Source: Cryptomeria japonica
Lineage: Eukaryota > Streptophyta > Pinopsida > Cupressales > Cupressaceae
Assembly: GCF_030272615.1 (NCBI RefSeq)
Contig: NC_081407.1
Coordinates: 375,885,018-375,949,017, forward strand
Reading direction: 5' to 3'
DNA: 64,000 nucleotides
A model generated the notes under the pieces. The model did no database searches. It saw nothing but the letters and a program-made list of their open reading frames with translations, and was not told where the DNA came from. A program made the position numbers and the translations under genes. Position 1 is the first letter of the stretch. Each line of letters begins with the position of its first letter. Below, one piece after another: positions 34,991 through 45,830 of the stretch.

Positions 34991-35826
34991 GCCATCATTC
35001 TTCCCTCAAAATTGCATATAGGTTATATTTTACATAAAAAACTATGATACTGTATTAATTACAAATGATATTTTTTTATTCAACTACTAGGGGTTTTCAG
35101 AATAAGTTTTGGTCAAATCTTTAAAAGGTCATTTTTTTGGACACTTTACACTAGATGCATTATTTTGAAGAGTTGCATGATGAGTCATGTCTTCAAACCT
35201 TACTTGAAGATAGTTAAGTGTCCATTTACATTTCTTATTAAAAATAAAAGTCTTACGATATTCCATGTGATGGCTACATGTTGACGAAGTCAGCCCTCAC
35301 AATCCCTCTCCCCTATGTCTTTCATGTTTCATTGTGTATATTTTAAATGGTGATCCACGTGTGAGACAATGAGTTACAAAATACTTAATAATCAAACAGT
35401 TGCAATGTAATTCATTGTTTATATTGTAAATGATGATCTACATGTGAAACAATAAGTTACAAAAAACTTAATAATCAAACAATTATGATGTAGATTTGTG
35501 CAAGACATATATAACAATTTACTTATTTTGAAATAATGAAACTTTACTTATTTAAATGTATAAACATTACTTATCTTAAAATAATTTAAAATATTAAATT
35601 TCCATGTTACTTGTTGCAATTCTATGAATGCGAAGAAGACACTAATAATAACTCTTTTTATTGTTCATACGAGGTAGTGTTATTTGCAGAAAACTAGAGC
35701 TTCGCACAACAAACATTAGTGCTAATTTACAGAAAGAGGAATTTATATATATCTCCATTCACCTTGCTTTACTTAAGTAAAGCAATATGTGAGCCTCATC
35801 ACTGCACCTCCGCAACTTTCATTCAT
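34991..35826. other. AT-rich 5' flank of tRNA-Phe
   Basis: A diverged ~115-bp duplication is visible: CAAAATACTTAATAATCAAA (35376) and CAAAAAACTTAATAATCAAA (35459), with matching upstream ATTGTTTATATTGTAAATG-type segments. Close to the tRNA lie a TTTATATATATC element (about 35743) and CAA/CAAT triplets, as often seen upstream of plant tRNA genes. No protein gene is seen. Confidence 0.45.
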
Positions 35827-35899
35827 GCGGGGATAGCTCAGTTGGGAGAGCGTTAGACTGAAGATCTGAAGGTCGCGTGTTCGATCCACGCTCACCGCA
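35827..35899 (+). tRNA. tRNA-Phe (GAA)
   Basis: 73 nt folding as a full cloverleaf. Acceptor GCGGGGA pairs with TCACCGC (one G-A at the fifth pair, as in plant tRNA-Phe). The D arm contains AGCTCAGTTGGGAGAGC, the anticodon arm TTAGACTGAAGATCTGA with GAA at 35860-35862, and the T arm GTTCGATCC. There is no encoded CCA, so it is nuclear. Internal promoter boxes A (TAGCTCAGTTGGGAG) and B (GGTTCGATCC-like, here GTGTTCGATCC) are intact. Compared with the plant form I remember, one stem position reads T instead of C, giving a T-G wobble pair; this should not prevent folding. It is the only apparently functional gene in the window. Confidence 0.95.
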
Positions 35900-35926
35900 T
35901 TCAAGCCGTCGTGCATGAAATTTAGG

Positions 35927-35931
35927 TTTTT
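35927..35931 (+). terminator. Pol III terminator
   Basis: TTTTT lies 28 bp after the tRNA 3' end, the first T4+ run downstream. Confidence 0.7.
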
Positions 35932-37270
35932 AAAAATAAAATGGCATGTTTTTACTTTCGACTGATTAGCGTTACTACATTATGAGATTAAAAGTAAATT
36001 GCAGGTGATGAATTAATGAATTAGCGTTACTATATTAGAAATTATTATTCACACAAAATTAATGAATTTTTTTTTTTTTGGTTTAAGTTCAGTGCAGAAT
36101 TTTACTTTATATGATTATTGGAACATTGTGATTATTGGAACAGTTGTATATATGGTGATATAAGACAAACGATGAAAACTTATCACAGAAATGTTTGCAT
36201 ATCTCATCGACTAAGAAAGGAAAACCAAGAGGAAAGGGAAGTTTGTATGAATGACACTCTTTTCTGCATTTGTAACTTTTCTGCATTTGTAACTTTTCTA
36301 AATAGATGGAAGAAAAAAAAAACTGAACCCATAGTTACCGAAAGAAAGGTGATGTCTATGTTGCCCGAGTTTCCTCCATTTCCATGATTAAAACTATTAA
36401 ATAAATTTAAATGTAGAAGATTTTATATAATTTTTTAATAATATTTTTTTTTTTATAATTTATATTTTTTATAAAACATCAAAAGAAAGGCATTCATATA
36501 ATAGATACTAAGTGAAGGAGGATTTGTCCATATAAATTCTAAATACTAACACCAAATGAAGGAGGATTTTTTTTTGGGAACATTTTGATATTTTCTAAAT
36601 ATGTATTGTCACTATGTCACAAAGTCACAAGAACCATCTTCCAAAATTCCCCCATCCAAAATTAAGTTGAGTTTTCAAACTCATGTGGAAAGAGAGCTAA
36701 TTGTTTTGCCAAATCATGGAAAAAATCATTCGCTCCACACAAACCACTGATCATGCCCTTGTGGCAAATCCAAACGTTTGCTTGGTTGAGATGTGGATAA
36801 AAATTAGCCTTGCTTCTTCAGAGATGGTGAAGAAATAACATTATTAGAAACCATGTCATCTTACACATGATTTTTGTGGAGAGAAAAGGGGACAAACTTC
36901 ATCATTCCAGCTAAATACTTTCAATATTGACTTGGCAATAGAGTCCGTTTCTTTCAATCATACATTTCTATTGTGGAGAGACATAATATTTTTACTCTAC
37001 CATATATTCAACTTGGTAGCAATTTAACTTCCTACCCTACCAGTGATTATTATTATCACACAAGCTGTGACTTATATCAGATATAATTTTTTGGTAACGA
37101 AATTGTTGATGGGACTGAGATATTTTCCTTTAAGGCTGCGAATACTTGGAGGAGTGTTTTAATGACCAACAATTCATCAAAATTGACAAATTTCAATGTT
37201 GGTCAATCATCATCGACCACCTCCCACCAGCTAAGTTCGTCCAATTCAAGTTCTTTATTCCATCTTAATA
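35932..37270. other. Spacer; dispersed-repeat segment shared with 58719-58895
   Basis: GGTTTAAGTTCAGTGCA(G/A)AATTTTACTTTATATGATTATT at 36079 and GTTGTATATATGGTGATATAAGACAAA at 36143 also occur at 58731 and 58850, where extra sequence separates them. Other content is AT-rich. A weak similarity (GATGTGGATAAAAATTAGCC...GCTTCTTCAGAGAT, about 36790) recurs near 53705. No gene can be supported. Confidence 0.4.
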
Positions 37271-37314
37271 AGTTATTTTTCAATTTGTCATAGTTGTAAT
37301 TGTCTGTTCACTTG

Positions 37315-37920
37315 GAAAATTTGACATTTGAGAATTGTAAAGTCTATTCTGGGGGCTATCTGTTGAAAATTCATTCTTTTGTGCTTTTGTATATCATAAA
37401 AGATTTAAGGATTGAATTGTTTGAAAAGAAAATTCATGAGTTGTGACAATTATTCAAGCTGCATAACATTTATGTTTTTTCTTCATCAATTTTATCTCCT
37501 CTCAAACATAAGGACAAATATTTTGATTACAAAGAAGAGGATTATGCATTGATTGTCACTCATGCCCTTAGGAACATTAGTTATGATCGATTGAAGGTTT
37601 TTTCCACTTCAGTTGAATTTTCTTCCGAGGTTCCTAAATCTTCTTTAGATCATTGACTAGGACTTTCATCATTCCTGACTAGCAGGACTATCATTGTCTT
37701 TCCCATTTGGTTGGAGGAAATACTGCATATTCGTCTTTTGGATTTTTTTCCATATTAGTTTTCGCATAGTTCCATCTTGTCACTTTCTTGTTTGTTTGGG
37801 TATGTGCTTGAATGAATTGTGACATCATCATCCTTGATGGACAAAGAGACACAAAAGTAGTTTTCAAAGATGTCATCTTCATTCTTCATGTTTCCATCTT
37901 CCTTTGCATATTCAGAATGG
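37315..37920 (+). pseudogene. Unidentified coding remnant, 5' of polypurine tract
   Basis: One plus-strand frame reads protein-like for about 600 bp with few stops: LTFENCKVYSGGYLLKIHSF, LRIELFEKKIHEL-stop-QLFKLHN, HKDKYFDYKEEDYALIVTHA and LRNISYDRLKVFSTSVEFSS. I do not recognise it. Because a polypurine tract and LTR-like sequence lie downstream at 38407, it may be the last internal part of an LTR retroelement. It could also be captured host sequence. Confidence 0.3.
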
Positions 37921-37932
37921 GAACCATCCCTG

Positions 37933-37938
37933 CACACA

Positions 37939-37987
<49 letters not shown>

Positions 37988-37988
37988 G
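37933..37988. repeat. (CA)n(TA)n microsatellite
   Basis: A run of about 20 CA units followed by about eight TA units. Open frames across it (poly Thr-His, poly Cys-Val) are artefacts. Confidence 0.95.
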
Positions 37989-38406
37989 GTTTTGTTTCTT
38001 CCTAAGGGGAGACAACTGGATTGTAAGTGTTGGATCATGTTTTGTCTTTAGACACTTACCATTCTTGTAGGCAATTATTCATTATGGGGGCTCTACATAG
38101 TCTCTCACTTTATCTCCTATGGGGTGGGTTACTGATTGGATTCTCCTGTTGGATGTACTTCTTGGGGGGTATTGATTTGAGTCCTCCACATATCTCTCCT
38201 CCTTCATGTGTGTATATTTTCATCTCTTTTTTGGTGAGGAGTTTTGTCCCATGATGTTTTCTCCTTTTCTTTGTTTGTGAGAGATTAGTTGCATGATTAG
38301 TTGTGCCTAAGTACCTAACATGGACTATTTGTTAGGACTCATATATTGCATCTACATATTAGTCTTGCATCATTTACATAATAATTTTTCTCCCTAAGTT
38401 GCATTT

Positions 38407-38840
38407 AAAGGGGGGTATTGTTGTGAATAATGATATGTCCTAACTAGTTATTGGTTAACACCTATTCACACATGTTATGTTTACTTAGAATAGCTTAGTT
38501 GTCACAAGACACAATCATTTAATATTATCCATGTTAGTTATCTTAGTGTCATTCTAGATAGAGATGAGTTAGTTTTATGCATTTAATCTTGTTAAAGGGT
38601 AGTTGTAGCTACTCCTACCTACTCTCTCATCTCATTGAGCCACATAGGATTACCTATGCTCTTAATTGTCTAGCCTCTTGTCTATATAAGAAGGCTCATT
38701 TGTACATTGTATCATATCAATTCATAATAATTCGTTGTAGGTTAATCTCAAGACTTTCTTTTCAATCTCATTTGGTGTTCATTACTCAACTGCAAAATTC
38801 TCTTTTGTGTGGTTGGTTATTGCTTGGTTGTGAATCTTAG
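38407..38840 (+). mobile_element. Polypurine tract and putative 3' LTR
   Basis: AAAGGGGGGT (38407-38416) is followed by TGTTGTGAATAATGATATG at 38419, the usual junction of a 3' internal end with an LTR. Inside is a TATA box (GTCTATATAAGAAGGCTCAT, 38680) with a likely start region after it. The right limit is set only by the abutting Copia gag-protease fragment at about 38845; I see no clear CA end. There is no matching 5' LTR in the window. Confidence 0.5.
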
Positions 38841-38844
38841 CTAG

Positions 38845-39960
38845 CTTCATCATGGGCATCTAATTTTTCAACAACTGAAGCTTTATTATCATTTCCCAAA
38901 GTAACATATGATTTGATTGACTTATCCAAACTAGAAAACATTTATAAATTCCATATCATATGATTACTACAGTCTAAATCTAGAAACCAAACATATTTAG
39001 AGTCTCTTTAGAAAGATTACATGCTTGGAACATGCTACTTTCATTCTGATTTTCTTTAGAAAAAATTGCAATTTGTTTGTTGAAATCAAATTGGCTTTTT
39101 CTGCAATCATTTGCATAATGACCATATCTTTTACAATATTGGCCCTAAACTTGGGAATTTTCATACCTTTGAGTTTGAAATTAATTTTAACTTGGAATCT
39201 GATCACTACCTCTTACACTTGGATTGCTTGGGCTATTTCTTCCACCTCTGTATGAATTTATTCCTTTACATATGAAGTTAGATCTTCCTTTTCTTCTATG
39301 ATAACTAACTAAAAATTGTGAATTAGAAGAAAGCTCCAAGGAAGAGTTAGACGAATGACTAAAATTATGCTCATGAGAAATAAAAGAGGCATGGGGTTCG
39401 TCTATAGAAAATTGAGACAGATTTTTTTTATGGGGTTCGTCTATAGAAAACTGAGAAAGATTTTTTTTTTCTTCTATACCCTAACAGTTGATTCGAGCTT
39501 TGTAGGTAGGCTCCTTATAATCTTTTCAATTATTCTTCTATCTTCAAGAATATCACCATGAGAGCTAATTTGATTAACAAATCCATTAACTTGAGTAACT
39601 CAAATTTCATCATACATACGATTTCAAAATTTATTCTTAAAATGTGTAATTTTCCAGTTTTCACTTTATTCATACCTTGGTATGCAATTTCAAGGATGCT
39701 CCACACTTGCTTTGATTTTCTTTCTTTTGAAACTCTTGGAAAGATGCTTTCACGTATTGCATGATGAATGTATAAAAGAGCCTTTGAATCCATTTTTCTG
39801 TTATCCTTTAGCAAATCCTTATGTGCATGATGTAGTGCTTCATATGTTGTTGCATCTTCAGATTCAACAAGTTCATTCTCTACAATCTCTCATATATCTT
39901 GATCATTGAAATTGATCAGTATTCATAATATTTTCCATTTTATTTGGGAATCTAGGGATT
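38845..39960 (-). pseudogene. Copia gag-protease fragment
   Basis: From about 39950 the minus strand reads MENIMNTDQF, then a UBN2-type gag block (MDSKALLYIHHAIRESIFPR, KQVWSILEIAYQGMNKVKTG), a zinc knuckle with its first Cys lost (QYCKRYGHYANDC) and a protease N-terminus, YVWFLDLDCSNHMIWN, followed by SYVTLGNDNKASVVEKLD. The protease active site Asp-Ser/Thr-Gly has become Asp-Leu-Asp. A 27-residue-scale duplication (KKNLSQFSIDEPH twice) lies near 39390-39440. Several stops occur. It ends abruptly against the LTR-like sequence, so it was truncated or split by that element. Confidence 0.65.
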
Positions 39961-41248
39961 TGTAAGACTTGTGCTAATCATACTAGATGAAGGTAAAACA
40001 TAAGGGGGATAGCAAATGCAAATAACTAACTGATAAACAAACTCATTTGATCAATAAAAAAAGTAGCACTCAAAGAGTTACAAAACTTCTCAACTCTTAT
40101 TAGAAAAACAAAGCCACCACCTACAAAACACAGAATCATCTTCTCTTACAGAAAAACCATACTTAAAAAAGATCACCTGTTGCCTTTACAAAGAAAATAA
40201 ACTCTTATATTGAAAATAAACAACTGTTGCTGCTCAACCTTAGAAAGAAAGAAACTGTTGTTTGCTTCTACTATCTGTTTTTTTCATTGCCTAAACACAT
40301 ATATAATTTGGTGCATAAATGATAGTAATTAATCCCGTGCTTCTGTTAATAATAAGTATAATTCATGAATAAGTGACTGCAGCATATTAATACCGATTAC
40401 TGCAACTCCATCAGTGATTGGGATTGTATTGTTCAAAAAGGAAAAAAATTGAATTTTCTATTGCAGTACCGATTACTGCAACTCCATCAGTGATTGGGAT
40501 TATACTGTTGAAAAAAAATTGATATGTTTCCCGTGCATTATTGGTATTACTGCAGCTCCATCAGTGATTTGCTATTGAAAAAAATTTGATATGTTTCCCT
40601 TATTTTAAGAAAGTATATTCGTGTGTAAAACACAAGAAGTACAGAATGCAACTACTGTTAATAGCTATCATTTATGTTCAAGAGAATATTAGTTCTTTCT
40701 GCTTGCCATAAGTACAAATGAAGAAGAAAAGGGAATTGCATTCTCTCTGTTGAAATAAGTTGTCAACGAACCATGATTATTTTAAATTATTGTAATGGTC
40801 GTATGAATACATCTTGCCAGGAACAAAAATAAATAATGTACCACGAGGGAAGAACGAGCAATAGGATGATCTTAGTTACAACGTACAATAGGATGATCTT
40901 AAAATTTTAATCATATTTTAAAATTTATGAGTTACAACATACACTAGGATGATCTTAGTTATAAATATTTTAAATCATAAGGTTCAAACCAGTTACTACA
41001 TAGATTTAGAGGACCCTCACCGTTAACACACGGGCCACCATTAACAAGAAAAAAAAAAATTAATAATAAAATAGAATAGCGAGAGCCAGTAAGATCTGCA
41101 CTCTCATGACCCCACGAAATACTTGCGCCGATGTTTCGTACATGACAATCGTTGTCCATCTCTCTTTTCTACTGAGAAAGATTTGCTATAAATTATAAAT
41201 ACATCCTAGCGAGTTAAGGCCGCCTTGAACAAGACTCTCACCGACTCC
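39961..41248. other. Spacer with ~75-bp tandem repeat
   Basis: Apart from the repeat at 40391-40600 it holds AT-rich DNA, and a short duplicated ACAATAGGATGATCTTA segment at about 40857-40955. No gene is seen; the region may be the leader of the Copia fragment at 38845-39960. Confidence 0.4.
40391..40600. repeat. Three ~75-bp tandem units
   Basis: TACCGATTACTGCAACTCCA then TCAGTGATTGGGATT starts at 40391 and 40467. A more diverged copy (GGTATTACTGCAGCTCCATC) starts near 40543. Confidence 0.85.
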
Positions 41249-41517
41249 ATTCATATCTTCCGTATGAGTAAAATATCTAAGCATTAAACATAAGTCATGT
41301 TTCACACACTTTGTGGGTACTTTAAAAATCAATATTTTATGTAGAATCCTGGAAGTTTCTTCTAGCTACCTCTAGCCTCCAGAAAAATCTAAAGACCTCA
41401 ATAAAAAGAGGCATTTGTAATTAGTTCAGTGATGAATGAAAATATGGATTGAAAAATAAAAAATTTGTCTTTCTTGTGGTCTGGTTTGTTTTTCTGTTCG
41501 CTCTATTTTTTTTTACA
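41249..41517 (+). repeat. 5' LTR of non-autonomous element
   Basis: Matches 51083-51149 (CATGTTTCACACACTTTGTG) and 53296-53456 (AAAAATCTAAAGACCTCAAT). It ends TTTTACA two bases before the primer site. The 5' edge is taken where similarity to the 3' copy begins; no clean TG is seen. Confidence 0.65.
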
Positions 41518-41519
41518 TC

Positions 41520-41531
41520 TGGTATCAGAGC
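41520..41531 (+). promoter_or_regulatory. Primer binding site, tRNA-iMet type
   Basis: TGGTATCAGAGC, the standard plant initiator-methionine tRNA complement, lies two bases after the 5' LTR. Confidence 0.85.
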
Positions 41532-41596
41532 TAATGGTGAAAATCTCGAGTCAAGTATCTCAGAGTTAATACTGCAGAAGGTGCATTAAGCTGAAG

Positions 41597-41757
41597 ACAT
41601 AGAGGATTCTTGTAAGCTGCCTGAAGAACGGACAAGAGATTGTTGGAGTAAAAGAAAAAAAGACAGCTGACACATAGAGGATTCTTGTAAGCTGCCTGAA
41701 GAAGAGATTTAGATGTTGTCCAAGAAGAACGGACAAGAGATTGTTGGAGTAAAAGAA
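41597..41757. repeat. 75-bp tandem duplication in leader
   Basis: ACATAGAGGATTCTTGTAAG starts at 41597 and 41672. The segment GAACGGACAAGAGATTGTTG occurs in both units, with a short extra insertion in the second. Confidence 0.85.
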
Positions 41758-42326
41758 AAAGACACAGCTGAGAAATTTGCCAAAGAAAAGCCATCCAAGA
41801 TAGAAGAGGAAATGTAGCGGCTAAGTTGTTGATTAAAGGATAAAGACAGTTGATGGAAATCAAATCATAGTTTTGTAACAAGGTAGCTGGTTGTTGAATC
41901 AAGCAAGGAAATACAGCCAACGATAAGCAAAAGAACATTGTGAGGATTGAGAAGACAATTCAACAGAAGCAGAAACGCAGAGTTTTGGGCACCTGAAGCT
42001 GCAAATAAGGGAGATCGATTACTGATGTCAGCAAAAATCAAAGCCCACTAGAAAAGTGAGAGTTGCAGTCATTATGCTTCGAAAGAAAAGTCAGCCAACA
42101 ATGAATCAGCGCAGCAGTTGTGAAAGTCAAAGTGAAAAGGAAACGATAGAATAAGAAAAGCCTCAAGCCTCAAAGAATTTGTAAAACAAATTTGAGTTAT
42201 GTTTCGATTTTGGGAAATGACTATAGGGGAGAGAATTTGTAAAAGAGTTCACTCTATTTGCAAATTTCTATTTGTTGTTGTCAAGTGTATAAAGAGATCT
42301 AATGTCTGAAGAAAGGCTTGTTGTTT

Positions 42327-43747
42327 TTTAGGAGTACAATAAGCACTCAAAAGGGGGGTGAATCAGTGCTTATCAAAAATAAAATTCAAAAGAATTTAAA
42401 TGCAAATTACTTTAATAACAATCTATCAATATAAACTGTAAAGCACACACATAGATTGAGAACACAAAGTTGTCATGAGTAGAAATCTTCTAGTAAAAAA
42501 CCACTCGCTAAATGCCTCACTGGCTTATTAAAATGCTTTGTACAAATGTCTCATAGACTGAAATGAATGTCTCACTGACAATGCTACCTTAAACAATATT
42601 CTCAAAGTAGCTCCAATACATACAAAGATTTAGCTCTGTTTCATTTCATAACTTCTTCTAAACTTATAAGAGTTTGAAGCAACTGATCTAAAAATCCCAA
42701 ATATAGCAAGAAAGATTATACATCATAATATTATGTAGAGAACAACAAAAAATTGTTCACATACACAATATCATTATGCACAAACTTTATACAAATGTGT
42801 TACAGCCAACTGAGTAAAAGATATGCTCATATAAATATAACTCTTTTTCTTCTAATCCAGACAAAAGCCTCTTCATGATAAAATAAGTTTCATTGAAGAA
42901 GACACATTCTTTTGTTTCCTGCATCAACTGTATTCAAGGAACTGATAACTGTAACTATTATCACAGTTACCAAATACTGCTACAATCGAAATCATATAAG
43001 AATAGAAAACTGTCATTCTTTTCTCAAACATATAGCTGTAGAAACAAACTAAAAAGAAAGTCCCCTAAAACTGTCGTATACACAAAACCATTTATCTTTA
43101 TTTTACTTAACATCAAATGGTCAATGACTAAATGCAAGAACCCAAAAACCAAATTTACAACGAATGTCAACTGGGTTTTATTTTTAATAACAAATGATAA
43201 AAATACTGAAAACCATTGAATCGTTCCTTAATCACTTTAGTTTTTTTCTTAAACAATTTATGATAAGGACCGTCAAATAACAGAAGAAGAAGGAATAGAT
43301 ACACCTGAAGATTTGAAAGAAAGATGTCAAAAATCCATGCCATCAAACTGAGTTTAACTGCCATTAAATCTGCATAGGTAAACCATTGCAACTGCCTCTA
43401 TTTTTCATGCAGATGAAACCCCAAATGTGAAGACCAAGCACTGAAAGAATGAATGAAATATGAGCGCTTTAGCAAATATGCATCGTTATATTCAAGAAGC
43501 CCTAAAACCACTGACGGATATAATATAATGCAAAGTATTTGTCATGTAATAGTTTCACCATGCGGAGGGCCAAAAACACAACTTGATGCCTAGAGAACAT
43601 CATAAGGCCAAGTTAGTTTCTAAACATCAATGTGAGCATATAAGTCATATTAAGTGACTTAACAACATGTTATCTATCACTTTAAACATATTGTCACCAC
43701 AACACACTTTTGACAAGAATGCCAACAAAAGGCCGCAGAGAGGAACA
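42327..43747 (-). repeat. 3' LTR of Copia A
   Basis: About 1.42 kb, matching 48180-49527 along its length with scattered substitutions and a few indels (for example 43500-43530 has sequence missing in the other). It ends, on the plus strand, GAGGAACA next to the polypurine tract. Its outer end reads TTTAGGAGTAC where the other copy has TGTAGGAGTAC. Confidence 0.9.
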
Positions 43748-43761
43748 AACTCCCCCTGTGG
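43748..43761 (-). promoter_or_regulatory. Polypurine tract of Copia A
   Basis: On the minus strand CCACAGGGGGAGTT directly precedes the LTR start TGTTCCTCTC. It primes plus-strand DNA synthesis in intact elements. Confidence 0.85.
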
Positions 43762-44279
43762 CATTGGTGTCAAAATGAGAAAATTTCAAACTATCATCCT
43801 TGCACAAAACTGTCTATCAAAATACTTTAACTATCGTTCACTATCATGACTATTGGTCAAAATACTGTAACTATCATTGATCCCTGCTCAAAAACTATCT
43901 CAAGTATTTAAAAATTGTCACAAGTGTTCTCAAGTGTTTAATAACTGTCACAAGTGTTTACTGAGTTTAAAAATTGTCACACGTGTTCTCAAGTGTTTAA
44001 TAACTGTCACAAGCATTTACTGAGTTTATTACTCTTCTCTTCTCTATTCTCCCCCTTTTGATAGCAATGCCAAAGGAGAAGGAAAGAAAGAAAATGCTCA
44101 CAAACACAAATGGTGCATAAGAATATCATAGATACAAGAATGCAACATAAGTATATGAGTGATGTATGTGAGAGATCTAGAAATGCCACAAAATGCCATG
44201 GGAAAAAATAGTCATCACAAAAAAACTCCCCCTTACTCCATGAAGGAGACATCACGGTTACTGAAGAAAACTGAGAGGA
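43762..44279 (-). other. 3' untranslated internal region of Copia A
   Basis: Between the RNase H end and the polypurine tract. It includes a local duplication on the plus strand (CACAAGTGTTCTCAAGTGTT / CACACGTGTTCTCAAGTGTT with TTTAATAACTGTCACAAG, 43918-44020). No ORF of note. Confidence 0.6.
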
Positions 44280-44917
44280 AAAATACCAAGTTTTCCACTG
44301 AGAAATTCAAAAGTGGCTTTTCGTAAATCTTTGGTAAAGATGTTAGCCACCTGATTAGTTGAGGACACATACTGTAAAGTCACATCATTGGCAAAAACCC
44401 TTTCACGAAGAAAATGATATTGTATGTCAATATGCTTAGTTTAGGAATGTTGAACAAGATTTTTGGAAATATCTATAGCACTGAAATTGTCACAGAAAAT
44501 GGATACTGGTTTAAGAACATCAATATAGACATCTTGTAATGTTTGAATCATCTAGAGTACCTAAGTACAACAAGTTGCTGCAACAATGTATTCTGCCTCA
44601 ACAATGGATAAGGAAACTGAATTTTGTTTCTTAGTGTTCCAAGCAACTAATCTTCCACCAAGAAAGAATGCACCCCCAAAAGTTCTTTTTCTGTCATCAA
44701 GACAACCGGCATAGTCAACATCAGTATAGGCTATTAAGGTAAAATCATTATGCCTTGGATACCATAAACCAAAATCAAGAGTTCCAGAAATATACTTCAT
44801 GATTCTTTTAACAGCATTTAAATGAGATATTTTAGGTGTTGATTGAAACTTGAAGACTAAACAAATCAAATGCATTATATCAGGTCTTGTACTTTTCAAT
44901 CTGATCAAGTTCCTCAT
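44280..44917 (-). pseudogene. Copia A RNase H
   Basis: STRPDIMHLICLVFKFQSTP begins right at a deletion junction. The domain continues with HLNAVKRIMKYISGTLDFGL, YTDVDYAGCLDDRKRTFGGA and VSLSIVEAEYIVAATCCTQL. After a stop at 44561 and a frameshift come FCDNFSAIDISKNLVQHS and TKHIDIQYHFLRERVF, as in Copia RNase H. The part upstream (reverse transcriptase) is gone: 44888 joins the end of the integrase-RT linker directly to this segment. Confidence 0.85.
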
Positions 44918-45830
44918 TCATAGCTTTAATCCAAAAACTATCTTTACTAGCATCTATATAATTTTTTGGCTCAACCTGAGACAATAAACATAAGTAAACC
45001 TGATTATTGGTGTTTGCAGCCTTTCTTCTGGTTATCATTCCAGAAGATGTATCCCCAATTATTTGTTCTTGAGGATGATTTTTAAACAACAACTTTGTTG
45101 ATCTAATTGGTGTAAAGGACAAATTTTCAGCATTACCATTTGACTGATCTTGTTCATTATTTTCAGCAGTCTTTGTTTTGATTGCTTGTTGATGTTCATT
45201 TTTAGTTTTATGTTCATAGTTAGATGCAATTTCAACTATGTTTTCATCAGATCTTTTATCAAGAGTATGATTAGTTTCATCAACTTTTACATTAGCACTT
45301 TCAATAACTCTTTTTAGCCTTTTATTACAACATTTGTAAGCCTTGCTATGAGTGGAATATCCTAAGAATATACCCTCATCACATCTTGATTCAAAACTAC
45401 TCATGCTATCATTGTCTCTCTTAATATAACATTTACTGCCAAAAATCTTGAAATAACCCACATTAGCTATCCTACCATACCATAGTTCTTGAAATAACCC
45501 ACATTAGCTATCCTACCATACCATAGTTCATAGGGAGTGTATTTGGTATTTACTCTCAATTGAACTCGGTTCAAAATGGTGTTGCCTCTTTCCAGTATCT
45601 TGCAACATAGTTCGTGCTATCTCCTTTACAGTCCTGTTTTTCCTTTCAGCAACACCATTTTGTTGAGGTGTTCTGGAAGCTGAGTATTGCCTTTTTATAC
45701 CATTTTCTTCACAATACTCAATAAATTCCTACAAAGTATATCCTCCCCCTTTGTCTGACCTAAGACATTTTATAGTTAAATCTGATTCACTTTCAACCAT
45801 TTTTTTAAACACTTTGAACCTACTAAAAGC
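44885..45830 (-). pseudogene. Copia A integrase C-terminus and linker
   Basis: After the catalytic core the minus strand reads QQNGVAERKNRTVKEIARTM (about 45660-45610) with shifts. FKIFGSKCYIKRDNDSMSSF and GIFLGYSTHSKAYKCCNKRL (45455-45330) are the integrase C-terminal GKGY-type module. A hydrophilic linker ends FWIKAMNEELDQIEKYK at 44885, where reverse transcriptase should follow. A 41-bp tandem duplication at 45447-45528 breaks the frame. Confidence 0.8.
45447..45528. repeat. 41-bp perfect tandem duplication in pol
   Basis: CTTGAAATAACCCACATTAG starts at 45447 and at 45488; the 41-bp units are identical. As 41 is not a multiple of three it shifts the integrase frame. Confidence 0.9.

Noticed and set aside
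37755-38070. Overlapping frames on both strands around the CA repeat
   Set aside because: Low-complexity Thr-His and Cys-Val runs from the microsatellite.
41531-41938. 135-codon minus-strand frame, Leu/Ser-rich
   Set aside because: Lies in the leader of the non-autonomous element over a 75-bp tandem duplication, antisense to the element; no domain.
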